Source of the DNA: Chitinophagales bacterium
Lineage (GTDB): Bacteria > Bacteroidota > Bacteroidia > Chitinophagales > UBA2359
Direction of reading: 5' to 3'
NCBI GenBank assembly: GCA_020629335.1
Contig: JAHDDN010000129.1
Location: forward strand, 1 to 12,243
DNA: 12,243 bases
Made by a program: the position numbers and the translations under genes. Positions 1-7,579 of this stretch are shown piece by piece. The notes beneath the pieces were generated by a model. That model saw only the letters and a program-made list of their open reading frames with translations, ran no database searches and was not told where the DNA came from. Within the stretch, counting starts at the first letter, position 1. Each line of letters starts with the position of its first letter.

Positions 1-710
1 GTGGGATGAATCTGCGTATGGCTCTTTTTTCTCATTTTAAAGATGAGAAAAGACCAGCAGGAAGTGGAGGTAGTCAAATAACCTTTATCATTCATCGAGT
101 GGATATTTGGGTTTGGATTATTCCTTTTTCTAATGGCATTACTTCTGTAGGATTTGTTGGTAATCCTGATTTTTTTACTGAATATGAATCTATTGAGGAT
201 CAGGAGGAGCGTTTGCGTAAGATGGTTCATGACGTACCACAAATGCTTGATCGATTCAAGGGCGCAGAGCTGGTAATGGATGTTAAAAGCATGAAAGCAT
301 TTGCAGTATCTTCTGAAAAGTTATACGACAAAGGCTATGTTATTACTGGTAATAGTTCTGAGTTTATTGATCCTGTTTTTTCTTCGGGTGTTACCTTTGC
401 TACACAATCTGGCTTGATTGCTGGCAAGTTAGTTGGTCGCTCTTTGAAAGGAGAGGCGGTTGATTGGGAAAAGGAATATGCAGAGATGATTCATCAAGGA
501 GTGGAAACCTTCCGAACTTATGTGAAGCATTGGTATGATGGGAGTCTTCAAGATATTTTCTTTTATACTTCATCTATTGTGAATCCTATATTAAAGAGAC
601 AGCTATGTTCCGTTTTGGCGGGCTATGTTTGGGATGATAGTAATCCATTTGTCAAGAAACATCAACGTGCAGTAAAATCACTTGCGAAGGTGGTTAAAAT
701 CTATGAATAA
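1..710 (+). CDS. Flavin-dependent halogenase, C-terminal part (5' end outside window)
   Basis: The frame is open to the left edge (codons run from base 3), so the ATG at 6 is internal and the N-terminal FAD-binding GxGxxG region is off the window. The visible part, about 235 residues, carries WVWIIP, which fits the WxWxIP motif of flavin-dependent halogenases. Further on it has GNSSEFIDPVFSSGVTFA, the second FAD-contacting block typical of this family and of related geranylgeranyl-reductase-like flavoproteins. The family uses FADH2 and oxygen to chlorinate or brominate aromatic rings. Flexirubins are commonly chlorinated on their aryl rings, so a role in tailoring the pigment made by the downstream genes is the natural inference. 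A flavin-dependent reductase or hydroxylase is the alternative. It ends 39 bp before the next likely ATG. Confidence 0.82.
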   Translation, partial: GMNLRMALFSHFKDEKRPAGSGGSQITFIIHRVDIWVWIIPFSNGITSVGFVGNPDFFTEYESIEDQEERLRKMVHDVPQMLDRFKGAELVMDVKSMKAFAVSSEKLYDKGYVITGNSSEFIDPVFSSGVTFATQSGLIAGKLVGRSLKGEAVDWEKEYAEMIHQGVETFRTYVKHWYDGSLQDIFFYTSSIVNPILKRQLCSVLAGYVWDDSNPFVKKHQRAVKSLAKVVKIYE

Positions 711-749
711 TTTTTGAGCTTCTTAAGGGGTTTAGAAAAGCACACTGAA

Positions 750-3278
750 ATGAATTTTCAAAAAATCATTCTTTTTTATTGTACTTGTATATTGCCAACT
801 ATATTAATTGCTCAGATTGATATCAATGGAATAGTATTAGACGCACACTCAGGGGAACCGATTCCTTTTGCGAATGTCGTATTGGTGGAAGATTTATCTA
901 TTGGTGCTACGACAGATTATGAGGGTCAATTTAGCCTTTCTCTTAGTACCCAAGCCGATTCATTACAGGCGAGTGCTTTGGGCTATGAAACCGTCCGAAT
1001 TCCTTATGAAAAAAAAGATCGACTCATCTTCCAACTAAATGCTACCTCTTATGAAATGTCAGAAATTGTAGTCAAGGCAGAAGAAGATCCTGCAGTCGCT
1101 TTTATGCGTAAAGTATTCCAACAAAAAGCACAAAATAATCCAGCCAAAATTCCTACTTATCAATGCGAGGTTTATAATAAGTTAGAATTGGATTTAGTGG
1201 GTATTACAGAACGATTTAGAGATTTGAAAATCATTCGCCCTTTCGAATTTGTTTTTGAGAATGTGGATTCTGTTTCTGAGGATAAACCTTTCTTGCCTTT
1301 ATTCCTATCAGAAAGTATTTCAGATTATTATTATCGCTTATCGCCTAAGGCTAAAAAAGAGGTAATTAAAGCAAGCAAAGTGTCAGGCATACAAAATGAA
1401 AGTATCTCACAAGTCACAGGTAGAATGTATCAAGACTTCAATGTCTACGATAACTGGATCACTATATTGAATAGTGAATTTGTCAGTCCATTGTCTGAGA
1501 ATGGTCTTTTTTATTATCGTTACTATATGGTAGATAGTGCTTTCATTGATAATAAGTGGTGTTATCAAATACAGTACTATCCAAAAGCTAAAAACTTCAA
1601 TTCTTTCTTTGGAGATATTTGGGTGAATGATAGCAGTTATGCGGTCAAGCGGGCTAATTTACAAATGAATGAAGATGTGAAACTCAACTATGTCACCCAG
1701 CTGAGTTTGCTACAAGACTTTGAGTTATTAGCCGATAGCGTTTGGGTATTGAAAAAAGATTTTATTACGGTCAGTTTTGAAAAAATAAATGAGCCACTTT
1801 TAGGCGTAAATATGATAAAATTTATTGCCGAAAATGCACCTAATGTACAAGGAAAAAAAACAACTACTTATAAGCATTACTCTTTTGAAGAAAAAGAAGT
1901 GGAGCGACTCAAAAGTGATATAGAGGTATCGGAAGAAGTCTTTAATAAAGACGATGCATTTTGGGAGGAAAGACGGCATGTGCCTTTATCATCGAATGAA
2001 GAAAAAGTCTATGAACTCATAGACACTATACAAGGTTTGAAGGTCATTGATCGCTGGAAAAAACTAAGCACTTACTTATTTACAGGCTATGTGGGTATTG
2101 GTCCGATAGAGGTCGGGAGCTTTTATGGTATTTATAACAATAATCATATAGAAGGAGCTCGATTTAGATTGGGGGCGAGGACAGGAATTAAGCTTAGTGA
2201 TCGTTTTATGGTCGGTGGATATGCCGCTTATGGCTTAAAGGATAAACGTTATAAGTATGGAGCAAATTTCCTTTATTTGTTAAGCAAAAAACCTCGTCAA
2301 TCTATCAGTGGAAGTTATATTGATGATATACAATTTTCTGTTTTTACAGAAGCAGAATTTAATACGCCAGCTCGTGGCTTGGCCTCCAGTTATTGGTTTA
2401 GACGAAGAAGAATTCCATTCAAGTTGTTAGGCGTCAAAGCTTTGCAGTTAGATTATTTTAAAGAGTGGAATTCAGGTTTCTCTACTAACATAAGTATACA
2501 AAATCGTCGCTTAGATCCCTACTTCAATTTCTACTATAAAACAACGGAAGATGATATTTACGAACCAGCCATAATAGACGCATTCGATCAATTGGAGATA
2601 GGGGTGAAATTGCGCTTTGCTCATCAAGAAAAATTCCTGTCAGGCGTATTTAATCGCATGAGTTTAGGAAGTCCCAAGCCGATTGTTTCCTTGGAATATA
2701 AGTTAGGAATAAAAAATTGGCTAAATAGTGGTTTTGACTATCACAAATTAGAATTGCTATTCACTGATAAAGTTAAGCTATACCCATTAGGACACACTCA
2801 GCTAGATATTTTGGGAGGAAAAATCTGGGGGACTTTGCCCTATTTGTTGCTCAAAATTCCACAAGGTAATGAAGGCATTATGGCCAATTATAATGGTTTC
2901 AATCTTATCAACGAATTTGAGTTTGCGATGGACACTTACGGCATGTTGTTTTTGGATCATCACTTTGATGGATTGCTGCTACACAATATTGGGATTTTCC
3001 GTAAGTGGAAGATTCGTTCAGTCGCCAATTTCCGTATGATGATGGGCAGTATGAATGCAGCCAATCGAGCCGCTAACGAGATGAATCTATTTGAAAATAC
3101 AATTTTAGAGGATGAAGTAAGGGTAGTGGTACCTGATGAGCGTCCTTATATGGAAGGCGGTGTAGGAGTCGAAAATATCTTTCGCTTCCTTCGATTGGAT
3201 GCCATGTGGAAATTAAGTTATCATCGTCCTGATGCGCCCGATTGGGGAATCAGAGCTAATTTTCATTTTAAATTTTAG
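750..3278 (+). CDS. DUF5686 family outer-membrane protein with N-terminal carboxypeptidase-regulatory-like domain
   Basis: The frame is open from a TTG at 714, but I chose the ATG at 750 because a clean signal peptide begins there: MNFQKIILF, then a hydrophobic core ending in LIAQ. The mature protein starts with a carboxypeptidase-D-regulatory-like beta domain (GIVLDAHSGEPIPFANVVL, about residues 26-105 of the 842-residue product), as in TonB-dependent receptors. The long remainder resembles the DUF5686 family. Its C-terminal half alternates aromatic and polar residues and ends in Phe (NFHFKF), as expected for an outer-membrane beta-barrel. No biochemical function is established for the family as far as I know. 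Its place between the halogenase and the ammonia-lyase suggests it may help place or hold the pigment in the outer membrane, which is inference. A family 2 repeat begins 2 bp after its stop. Confidence 0.82.
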   Translation: MNFQKIILFYCTCILPTILIAQIDINGIVLDAHSGEPIPFANVVLVEDLSIGATTDYEGQFSLSLSTQADSLQASALGYETVRIPYEKKDRLIFQLNATSYEMSEIVVKAEEDPAVAFMRKVFQQKAQNNPAKIPTYQCEVYNKLELDLVGITERFRDLKIIRPFEFVFENVDSVSEDKPFLPLFLSESISDYYYRLSPKAKKEVIKASKVSGIQNESISQVTGRMYQDFNVYDNWITILNSEFVSPLSENGLFYYRYYMVDSAFIDNKWCYQIQYYPKAKNFNSFFGDIWVNDSSYAVKRANLQMNEDVKLNYVTQLSLLQDFELLADSVWVLKKDFITVSFEKINEPLLGVNMIKFIAENAPNVQGKKTTTYKHYSFEEKEVERLKSDIEVSEEVFNKDDAFWEERRHVPLSSNEEKVYELIDTIQGLKVIDRWKKLSTYLFTGYVGIGPIEVGSFYGIYNNNHIEGARFRLGARTGIKLSDRFMVGGYAAYGLKDKRYKYGANFLYLLSKKPRQSISGSYIDDIQFSVFTEAEFNTPARGLASSYWFRRRRIPFKLLGVKALQLDYFKEWNSGFSTNISIQNRRLDPYFNFYYKTTEDDIYEPAIIDAFDQLEIGVKLRFAHQEKFLSGVFNRMSLGSPKPIVSLEYKLGIKNWLNSGFDYHKLELLFTDKVKLYPLGHTQLDILGGKIWGTLPYLLLKIPQGNEGIMANYNGFNLINEFEFAMDTYGMLFLDHHFDGLLLHNIGIFRKWKIRSVANFRMMMGSMNAANRAANEMNLFENTILEDEVRVVVPDERPYMEGGVGVENIFRFLRLDAMWKLSYHRPDAPDWGIRANFHFKF

Positions 3279-3280
3279 TA

Positions 3281-3497
3281 GGGGCTTCCCTGATTATATT
3301 TTGGCCATCGATATGTAGGGGCCGTACCGATGTGTCGGCCCAACGATGGCCAAAATATAATCAGGTCGGGCTGTTCGCTCTTATATGGCTATGTTGCTTC
3401 TGCTCTGCTAAGTGCTGCTTGTCTCTAAGGAGCCTTCGCATCACTAAGCGCCGCAAGTCGCATCATATACGCCATATACCGCTGCCATCCCTAAGCC
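3281..3497 (+). repeat. Dispersed structured repeat, family 2, copy 1 (+ orientation)
   Basis: This 217-bp stretch begins GGGGCTTCCC and ends CATCCCTAAGCC. The same element lies in reverse orientation at 7870-8092. It contains a perfect 22-bp inverted repeat (3289-3310 with 3344-3365) around a 33-base loop, and the loop holds a smaller GGGCCG/CGGCCC hairpin. A second 8-bp stem pairs TATATGGC (3382-3389) with GCCATATA (3471-3478). It starts 2 bp after the stop of the outer-membrane protein gene and could act as a terminator or mRNA-end structure. No target-site duplication is visible. An open frame through it (3332-3580) is not conserved in copy 2 and is not a gene. Confidence 0.85.
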
Positions 3498-3589
3498 AGA
3501 TCAAGCCTTTACTTTGGTATAAGGGATGCTTGGGAAGTAATGAGATTGCTATTGCCAAAAAGGAGTTGGTAAGGAATTAGCCAAATTGA

Positions 3590-3749
3590 GAACTCATTTA
3601 AAGTTTTATGGTGATGCTGAAAATAAGCTATTTTTTCGTAATTCAAGGCATTTTTGAGGTGCATAGCAGCGCTACGGGCCGATAAAATAACGCAGAAGTA
3701 CGGAAAAATAGCCATTTTCTAAGCCAGCAGAAAAACTTTAAACGAGTTC
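3590..3749 (+). mobile_element. MITE-like 160-bp foldback element, family 1, copy A
   Basis: The element is bounded by GAACTCATTTAAAGTTTT (3590-3607) and AAAACTTTAAACGAGTTC (3732-3749), terminal inverted repeats matching at 17 of 18 positions. It is flanked by the direct repeat TGA (3587-3589 and 3750-3752), which looks like a 3-bp target-site duplication. By eye it differs from copy B (5434-5593) at about 16 of 160 positions with no gaps. Inverted complementarity extends imperfectly beyond the termini, leaving an asymmetric centre around AAGGCATTTTTGAGG. No transposase is encoded, so it would be a non-autonomous element. It sits about 130 bp upstream of the ammonia-lyase gene. Confidence 0.85.
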
Positions 3750-3816
3750 TGATACAAAAAATGAGCTTTTAAGTTAATAAGTCATTATTTATTATTCCTT
3801 ATGTAAATGAATTAGT

Positions 3817-3824
3817 TATTTTTG
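3817..3824 (+). promoter_or_regulatory. Candidate Bacteroidota -7 promoter element for the ammonia-lyase gene
   Basis: TATTTTTG fits the Bacteroidota -7 consensus TAnnTTTG and lies about 55 bp upstream of the GTG start, just downstream of repeat copy A. A convincing -33 TTG at the usual spacing is not present, so this is a moderate-to-weak call. It falls in the unique-sequence leader (3753-3878) between the repeat and the gene, where a promoter would be expected. Confidence 0.4.
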
Positions 3825-3878
3825 CATCTTGTACTCAAATTAGCCTTCTTATAATAGACATAAAAAACTAACAATACA

Positions 3879-5435
3879 GTGCAGAAACTGACTATAGGAA
3901 ATAAGTTACTTGATTTAAACGACTGTTATCGTATTCTTTTTAGGGAATCGTCTATCGATTTAGATGAGGGAGCGATGCTGCAAGTGAAAGATTGTTTTTC
4001 TTTTTTGAGTGAATTTTCTCAAAATAAGGTGATTTATGGTGTGAATACAGGTTTTGGTCCTATGGCACAGTATATTATTCCTAAAGAACAATTGAAAAGC
4101 TTACAAATAAACCTTATTCGGAGTCATGCTGCTGGTAGTGGTGACTTAGTAGATGATCGCTATATTAGGGCGACGATATTAGCAAGGCTTAATAGCTTAC
4201 TACAAGCAAAGTCAGGAGTGCATCCATCTACCGTTCAATTATTGGCTATATTACTCAATGCAGAAGTATATCCTTGTATTTATGCGCATGGAGGAGTGGG
4301 TGCAAGTGGTGATTTAGTACAATTAGCGCATCTAGCTCTAAGTATGATAGGAGAGGGGGAAGTAAAGTATAAAGGAGAACTAAGAGATACTGCGGAGGTA
4401 TATGAGGAGCTAAATATAGAGGCACTTTCAATTCATATAAGAGAAGGCATTGCTTTAATCAATGGTACATCTGCTATGACAGGAGTGGGGATTGTCAACT
4501 TGATACAAGCGAAGAAACTATTGAAGTGGAGTATTTGGGCTTCATCGGCGATCAATGAGATTGTAGAGTCTTATGACGATCACTATTCAGCCCCTTTGAA
4601 TGAGGTGAAAAGGCATCAAGGCCAGCAACAAGTTGCTGCTGAAATGAGGGCTATTTTAAAGGATAGCCAACTATGTAAAAAACGAGCAGACTTTTTGTAT
4701 CAAGCTAATGGAGCCAATGGCCAAGATCACAGAGGAAAAATAGCGGATAAGGTACAAGAATACTATTCAGTTAGGTGTGTTCCTCAAATACTTGGGCCTG
4801 TATGGGATAGCTTAGAGTATACAGAAAATGTATTAATCAATGAGTTAAACTCGGTCAATGATAACCCAATAGTAGATGTAAAAAACAAAGATGTTTATCA
4901 TGGAGGGAATTTTCATGGAGATTATATTTCTATGGAGATGGATAAGTTAAAAATTGCGATAAGTAAGCTATCCATGCTTTGTGAGCGCCAATTAAATTTT
5001 CTCTTGAATGATAAACTCAACTCTAAGCTGCCTCCATTTGTTAATTTAGGGGTTATCGGCTTAAATTTTGGTATGCAAGGGGCTCAATTTACCGCTACAT
5101 CGACAGTTGCGGAGAATCAAAGCCTTTCTTATCCAATGTATTTGCATAGTATTCCGAATAATAATGATAATCAGGATATAGTAAGTATGGGATTCAATGC
5201 AGCATATTTAGCTAAAAAGGTGATTGACAACACATTTGAAGTTTTGGCTATTGAGTTAATGACCATTATACAGGCGATTGATCATCTTCAAATAGTCTCT
5301 TCCCTTTCTTCTAAATCGAAGTCGATCTACTTTGAATTAAGGGCTATAGTTCCTATATTTGAACAAGACAGTATTAAATATAGAGAGATTAAAAAAATGA
5401 AAGAGTTTTTAATGAATTCGCCGATCAATTCATGA
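3879..5435 (+). CDS. Tyrosine ammonia-lyase (HAL/PAL/TAL family)
   Basis: This 518-residue aromatic amino acid ammonia-lyase would convert L-tyrosine to 4-coumarate, the aryl starter of flexirubin-type pigments. The MIO cofactor triad is Ala142-Ser143-Gly144 within GGVGASGDLVQLAHL. The inner-loop Tyr53 lies in YGVNTGFGPMAQY, and NNNDNQDIVSMG provides the conserved C-terminal active-site block. The selectivity position reads Ser82-His83 (LIRSHAAG), as in histidine ammonia-lyases. However, I recall the characterised F. johnsoniae TAL having the same RSH, and the two proteins resemble each other throughout, so TAL is favoured over HAL by sequence and by context. The GTG start is forced: an in-frame stop lies at 3861 and the next ATG is at codon 33. 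The stop codon is made partly by the repeat at 5434 (see findings). The gene is bracketed by two same-orientation copies of one element. Confidence 0.88.
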   Translation: MQKLTIGNKLLDLNDCYRILFRESSIDLDEGAMLQVKDCFSFLSEFSQNKVIYGVNTGFGPMAQYIIPKEQLKSLQINLIRSHAAGSGDLVDDRYIRATILARLNSLLQAKSGVHPSTVQLLAILLNAEVYPCIYAHGGVGASGDLVQLAHLALSMIGEGEVKYKGELRDTAEVYEELNIEALSIHIREGIALINGTSAMTGVGIVNLIQAKKLLKWSIWASSAINEIVESYDDHYSAPLNEVKRHQGQQQVAAEMRAILKDSQLCKKRADFLYQANGANGQDHRGKIADKVQEYYSVRCVPQILGPVWDSLEYTENVLINELNSVNDNPIVDVKNKDVYHGGNFHGDYISMEMDKLKIAISKLSMLCERQLNFLLNDKLNSKLPPFVNLGVIGLNFGMQGAQFTATSTVAENQSLSYPMYLHSIPNNNDNQDIVSMGFNAAYLAKKVIDNTFEVLAIELMTIIQAIDHLQIVSSLSSKSKSIYFELRAIVPIFEQDSIKYREIKKMKEFLMNSPINS

Positions 5436-5593
5436 ACTCATTTAAAGTTTTATAATGAAGCTGAAAATTAGTTGTTTTTTCGTAGTTCAAGGCATTTTTG
5501 AGGTGCATAGCAGGGCTACGGACCGAAAAAATAACGAAGAAATACGGAAAAACAGCCATTTTCTAAGCCAGTAGGAAAACTTTAAATGAGTTC
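5434..5593 (+). mobile_element. MITE-like 160-bp foldback element, family 1, copy B
   Basis: The ends are GAACTCATTTAAAGTTTT (5434-5451) and its exact complement AAAACTTTAAATGAGTTC (5576-5593), a perfect 18-bp terminal inverted repeat. The direct repeat CAT on each side (5431-5433 and 5594-5596) is the expected 3-bp target duplication. It has the same length and orientation as copy A. Its first two bases, GA, complete the TGA stop of the ammonia-lyase gene. It fills nearly all of the 175-bp gap before the ketoreductase gene, leaving only 17 bp. No protein is encoded. Confidence 0.9.
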
Positions 5594-5610
5594 CATTAGT
5601 AGAATAGTAT

Positions 5611-6354
5611 ATGAGCACAGAAAAAAAGAAATACGCACTAGTAACAGGCGGGTCTAGAGGAATAGGTAGAGCCATTTGCTTGCGTTTAGCAGAGATGGGA
5701 TATGATATTATTATCAACTTTCATTCTAATGAAGAGGCGGCCAGTGAAACTCAAGGTTTAATAGCAGAAAAGGGAAGAATAGCAAGCTTAATGCCTTTTG
5801 ATGTAGCGGATAAGGAGGCTGTTAACAAAAGCATTGCTAATTGGCAAAATGAAAATGAAGATGCGGTCATAGAGGTGGTTGTGAATAATGCGGGTGTTCG
5901 TAAAGATAACCTCATGGTGTTCATGAAAGATGAAGAGTGGGATCAGGTATTAGATATACATTTGGGAGGCTTCTATTATGTTACGAAAGCTCTATTAACA
6001 GGGATGGTGCGTAATAAGTATGGCCGTGTAGTGAATGTTGTTTCTTTGTCGGGCTTAAAAGGCTTGGCAGGTCAAACTAACTACTCTGCGGCTAAAGCTG
6101 GTATTATAGGGGCATCAAAGGCATTAGCTCAAGAGATAGGCCGCAAAAATATTACGGTTAATTGTGTGGCACCTGGCTTTATCAAAACTGATATGACAGC
6201 AGATATAGATGAAAAAGATTTTAAAAAGATGATTCCGATGAGGCGTTTCGGTAGAGCAGATGAAGTAGCTGCTGTAGTAGGTTTCTTGGCTTCAAGAGAA
6301 TCTTCTTATATAACAGGAGAGGTGATCTCTGTAAATGGAGGGCTTTATACATAA
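5611..6354 (+). CDS. FabG-like 3-oxoacyl-ACP reductase (SDR), aryl-polyene ketoreductase
   Basis: This 247-residue classical short-chain dehydrogenase/reductase would reduce the 3-keto group of each extended acyl-ACP with NADPH. The glycine-rich cofactor motif TGGSRGIG is at residues 12-19 and NNAG at 92-95. The catalytic Ser145, Tyr158 and Lys162 sit in the VSLSG and YSAAK blocks, and PGFIKTDM at 188-195 follows. The Asn of the usual SDR tetrad is His117 here (LDIHLGG), a substitution also seen in other SDRs. Length and motifs match FabG, and the operon position points to the KR of the pigment system (ApeQ-like role) rather than housekeeping fatty-acid synthesis. It stops 4 bp before the ketosynthase ATG, so the two are probably co-transcribed. 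A promoter of its own would have to lie in repeat copy B. Confidence 0.88.
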   Translation: MSTEKKKYALVTGGSRGIGRAICLRLAEMGYDIIINFHSNEEAASETQGLIAEKGRIASLMPFDVADKEAVNKSIANWQNENEDAVIEVVVNNAGVRKDNLMVFMKDEEWDQVLDIHLGGFYYVTKALLTGMVRNKYGRVVNVVSLSGLKGLAGQTNYSAAKAGIIGASKALAQEIGRKNITVNCVAPGFIKTDMTADIDEKDFKKMIPMRRFGRADEVAAVVGFLASRESSYITGEVISVNGGLYT

Positions 6355-6358
6355 GCTT

Positions 6359-7579
6359 ATGAATCATAGAGTGGTCATAACAGGTATTGGTGTTTACTCT
6401 TGTATAGGAGAAAACATAGCAGCGGTTCAGCAATCGCTTTATGACGGGGTGTCTGGTATTCACTTCGATCAAGTGCGTAAGGATTTTGGCTTTCGTTCTG
6501 CTTTGACAGGTAAGGTAGAAGAGCCGAATCTGAAAGGCCTATTGAAGCGTAGAGATAGAGTCGGTTTAGCAGAAGAAGGACGATATGCTTATCTAGCCAG
6601 TATAGAAGCCATGAAGATGGCCAAAATGGACCTTGATTTCACTGAAAAAAACGAAGTTGGTATTATTTATGGCAATGATAGTTCAGCGAGAGCTGTCATT
6701 GAGTCTATAGATACTATCAGAGAAAAAAAAGATACGACTTTATTGGGTTCAGGCGCTATCTTTCAGTCTATGAATTCGACTGTAACGATGAATCTTTCTA
6801 CTATTTTTAAATTGAAAGGAGTCAACTTTACGATTAGTGCGGCTTGTGCGAGTGGTTCTCACTCTATAGGAATGGGCTATTTGTTGATTAAAAGTGGTTT
6901 GCAAGAGCGAATCATTTGTGGAGGTGCCCAGGAAACACATCATTTTTCAATGGCGAGTTTTGATGGCTTAAGCGCTTTTTCTATTCGGGAGTCTGATCCT
7001 ACTAAGGCTTCTCGTCCTTTTGATAAGGGTAGAGATGGTTTAGTACCAAGTGGAGGAGCGGCTACCGTTATCATTGAGAGTTATGAGTCTGCTGTGAAGC
7101 GGGGAGCACCTATATTAGGGGAAATAATTGGTTATGGTTTTTCTTCTAATGGAGCGCATATATCTCAACCAAGTGTAGAAGGGCCTGTTAGGGCTTTAGA
7201 GATGTCTTTAAAGGGGGCGAATATCCAAGCTTCCGCTGTGGATTATATCAATGCTCATGCGACTTCTACTCCTATAGGAGATATGAACGAGGCTAAAGCG
7301 ATTGATCAGGTCTTTGGGGAGAGTAGGCCCTTAGTGAGTTCTACTAAATCCATGACTGGACATGAGTGTTGGATGGCTGGTGCGAGTGAGATTGTGTATA
7401 GCTTATTGATGATGCAAAATTCTTTTGTGGCTCCGAATATTAATTTAGAAGAACCAGATGAGGATTCTGCTCGATTGAATATCCCAACGCAAGCAGTCGA
7501 TAAAAATATTGATGTCTTCTTGTCCAATTCCTTTGGTTTTGGTGGGACGAATTCATCATTGATCATTAAAAAAACATAA
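6359..7579 (+). CDS. Beta-ketoacyl-ACP synthase (KS), aryl-polyene/flexirubin type
   Basis: I chose the ATG at 6359 (MNHRVVITGIGVYS, the usual KS beginning) over the in-frame ATG at 6335, which would overlap the reductase gene. The 406-residue enzyme has the full FabF/FabB triad: Cys163 in SAACASGS, His300 in NAHATSTPIGD and His335 in TGHECWMAGASE, with Lys330 in STKSMTGH. The C-terminal glycine-rich SFGFGGTNSS loop is present. It would condense malonyl-ACP with the growing chain. The Glu-Cys-Trp-Met sequence after the second His departs from the usual GHxxGAAG, and I associate it with aryl-polyene KSs (ApeO-like). The downstream half-KS (11371-12018) is a possible partner, as in KS/chain-length-factor pairs. 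Confidence 0.88.
   Translation: MNHRVVITGIGVYSCIGENIAAVQQSLYDGVSGIHFDQVRKDFGFRSALTGKVEEPNLKGLLKRRDRVGLAEEGRYAYLASIEAMKMAKMDLDFTEKNEVGIIYGNDSSARAVIESIDTIREKKDTTLLGSGAIFQSMNSTVTMNLSTIFKLKGVNFTISAACASGSHSIGMGYLLIKSGLQERIICGGAQETHHFSMASFDGLSAFSIRESDPTKASRPFDKGRDGLVPSGGAATVIIESYESAVKRGAPILGEIIGYGFSSNGAHISQPSVEGPVRALEMSLKGANIQASAVDYINAHATSTPIGDMNEAKAIDQVFGESRPLVSSTKSMTGHECWMAGASEIVYSLLMMQNSFVAPNINLEEPDEDSARLNIPTQAVDKNIDVFLSNSFGFGGTNSSLIIKKT

Noticed and set aside
714..749. TTG start for the outer-membrane protein
   Set aside because: The signal peptide starts at the ATG at 750. The 12 extra residues are charged and would spoil it.
3289..3365. Invertible promoter or CRISPR-like palindrome
   Set aside because: There is no series of spaced repeats and no recombinase gene in the window. 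Described instead as a structured dispersed repeat, with the loop inversion kept as a finding.
3332..3580. 82-codon + strand open frame after the outer-membrane protein gene
   Set aside because: It lies mostly inside family 2 copy 1. The matching region of copy 2 does not keep the frame, and its start is within the hairpin loop.
3509..3715. 68-codon minus-strand open frame
   Set aside because: It spans repeat copy A and its edge. The sequence is explained by the foldback element, and copy B does not keep an equivalent gene.
3879..5435. Histidine ammonia-lyase of histidine breakdown
   Set aside because: Ser82-His83 would allow it, but no hut genes are nearby. The protein resembles the characterised flavobacterial tyrosine ammonia-lyase, and the context is pigment synthesis.
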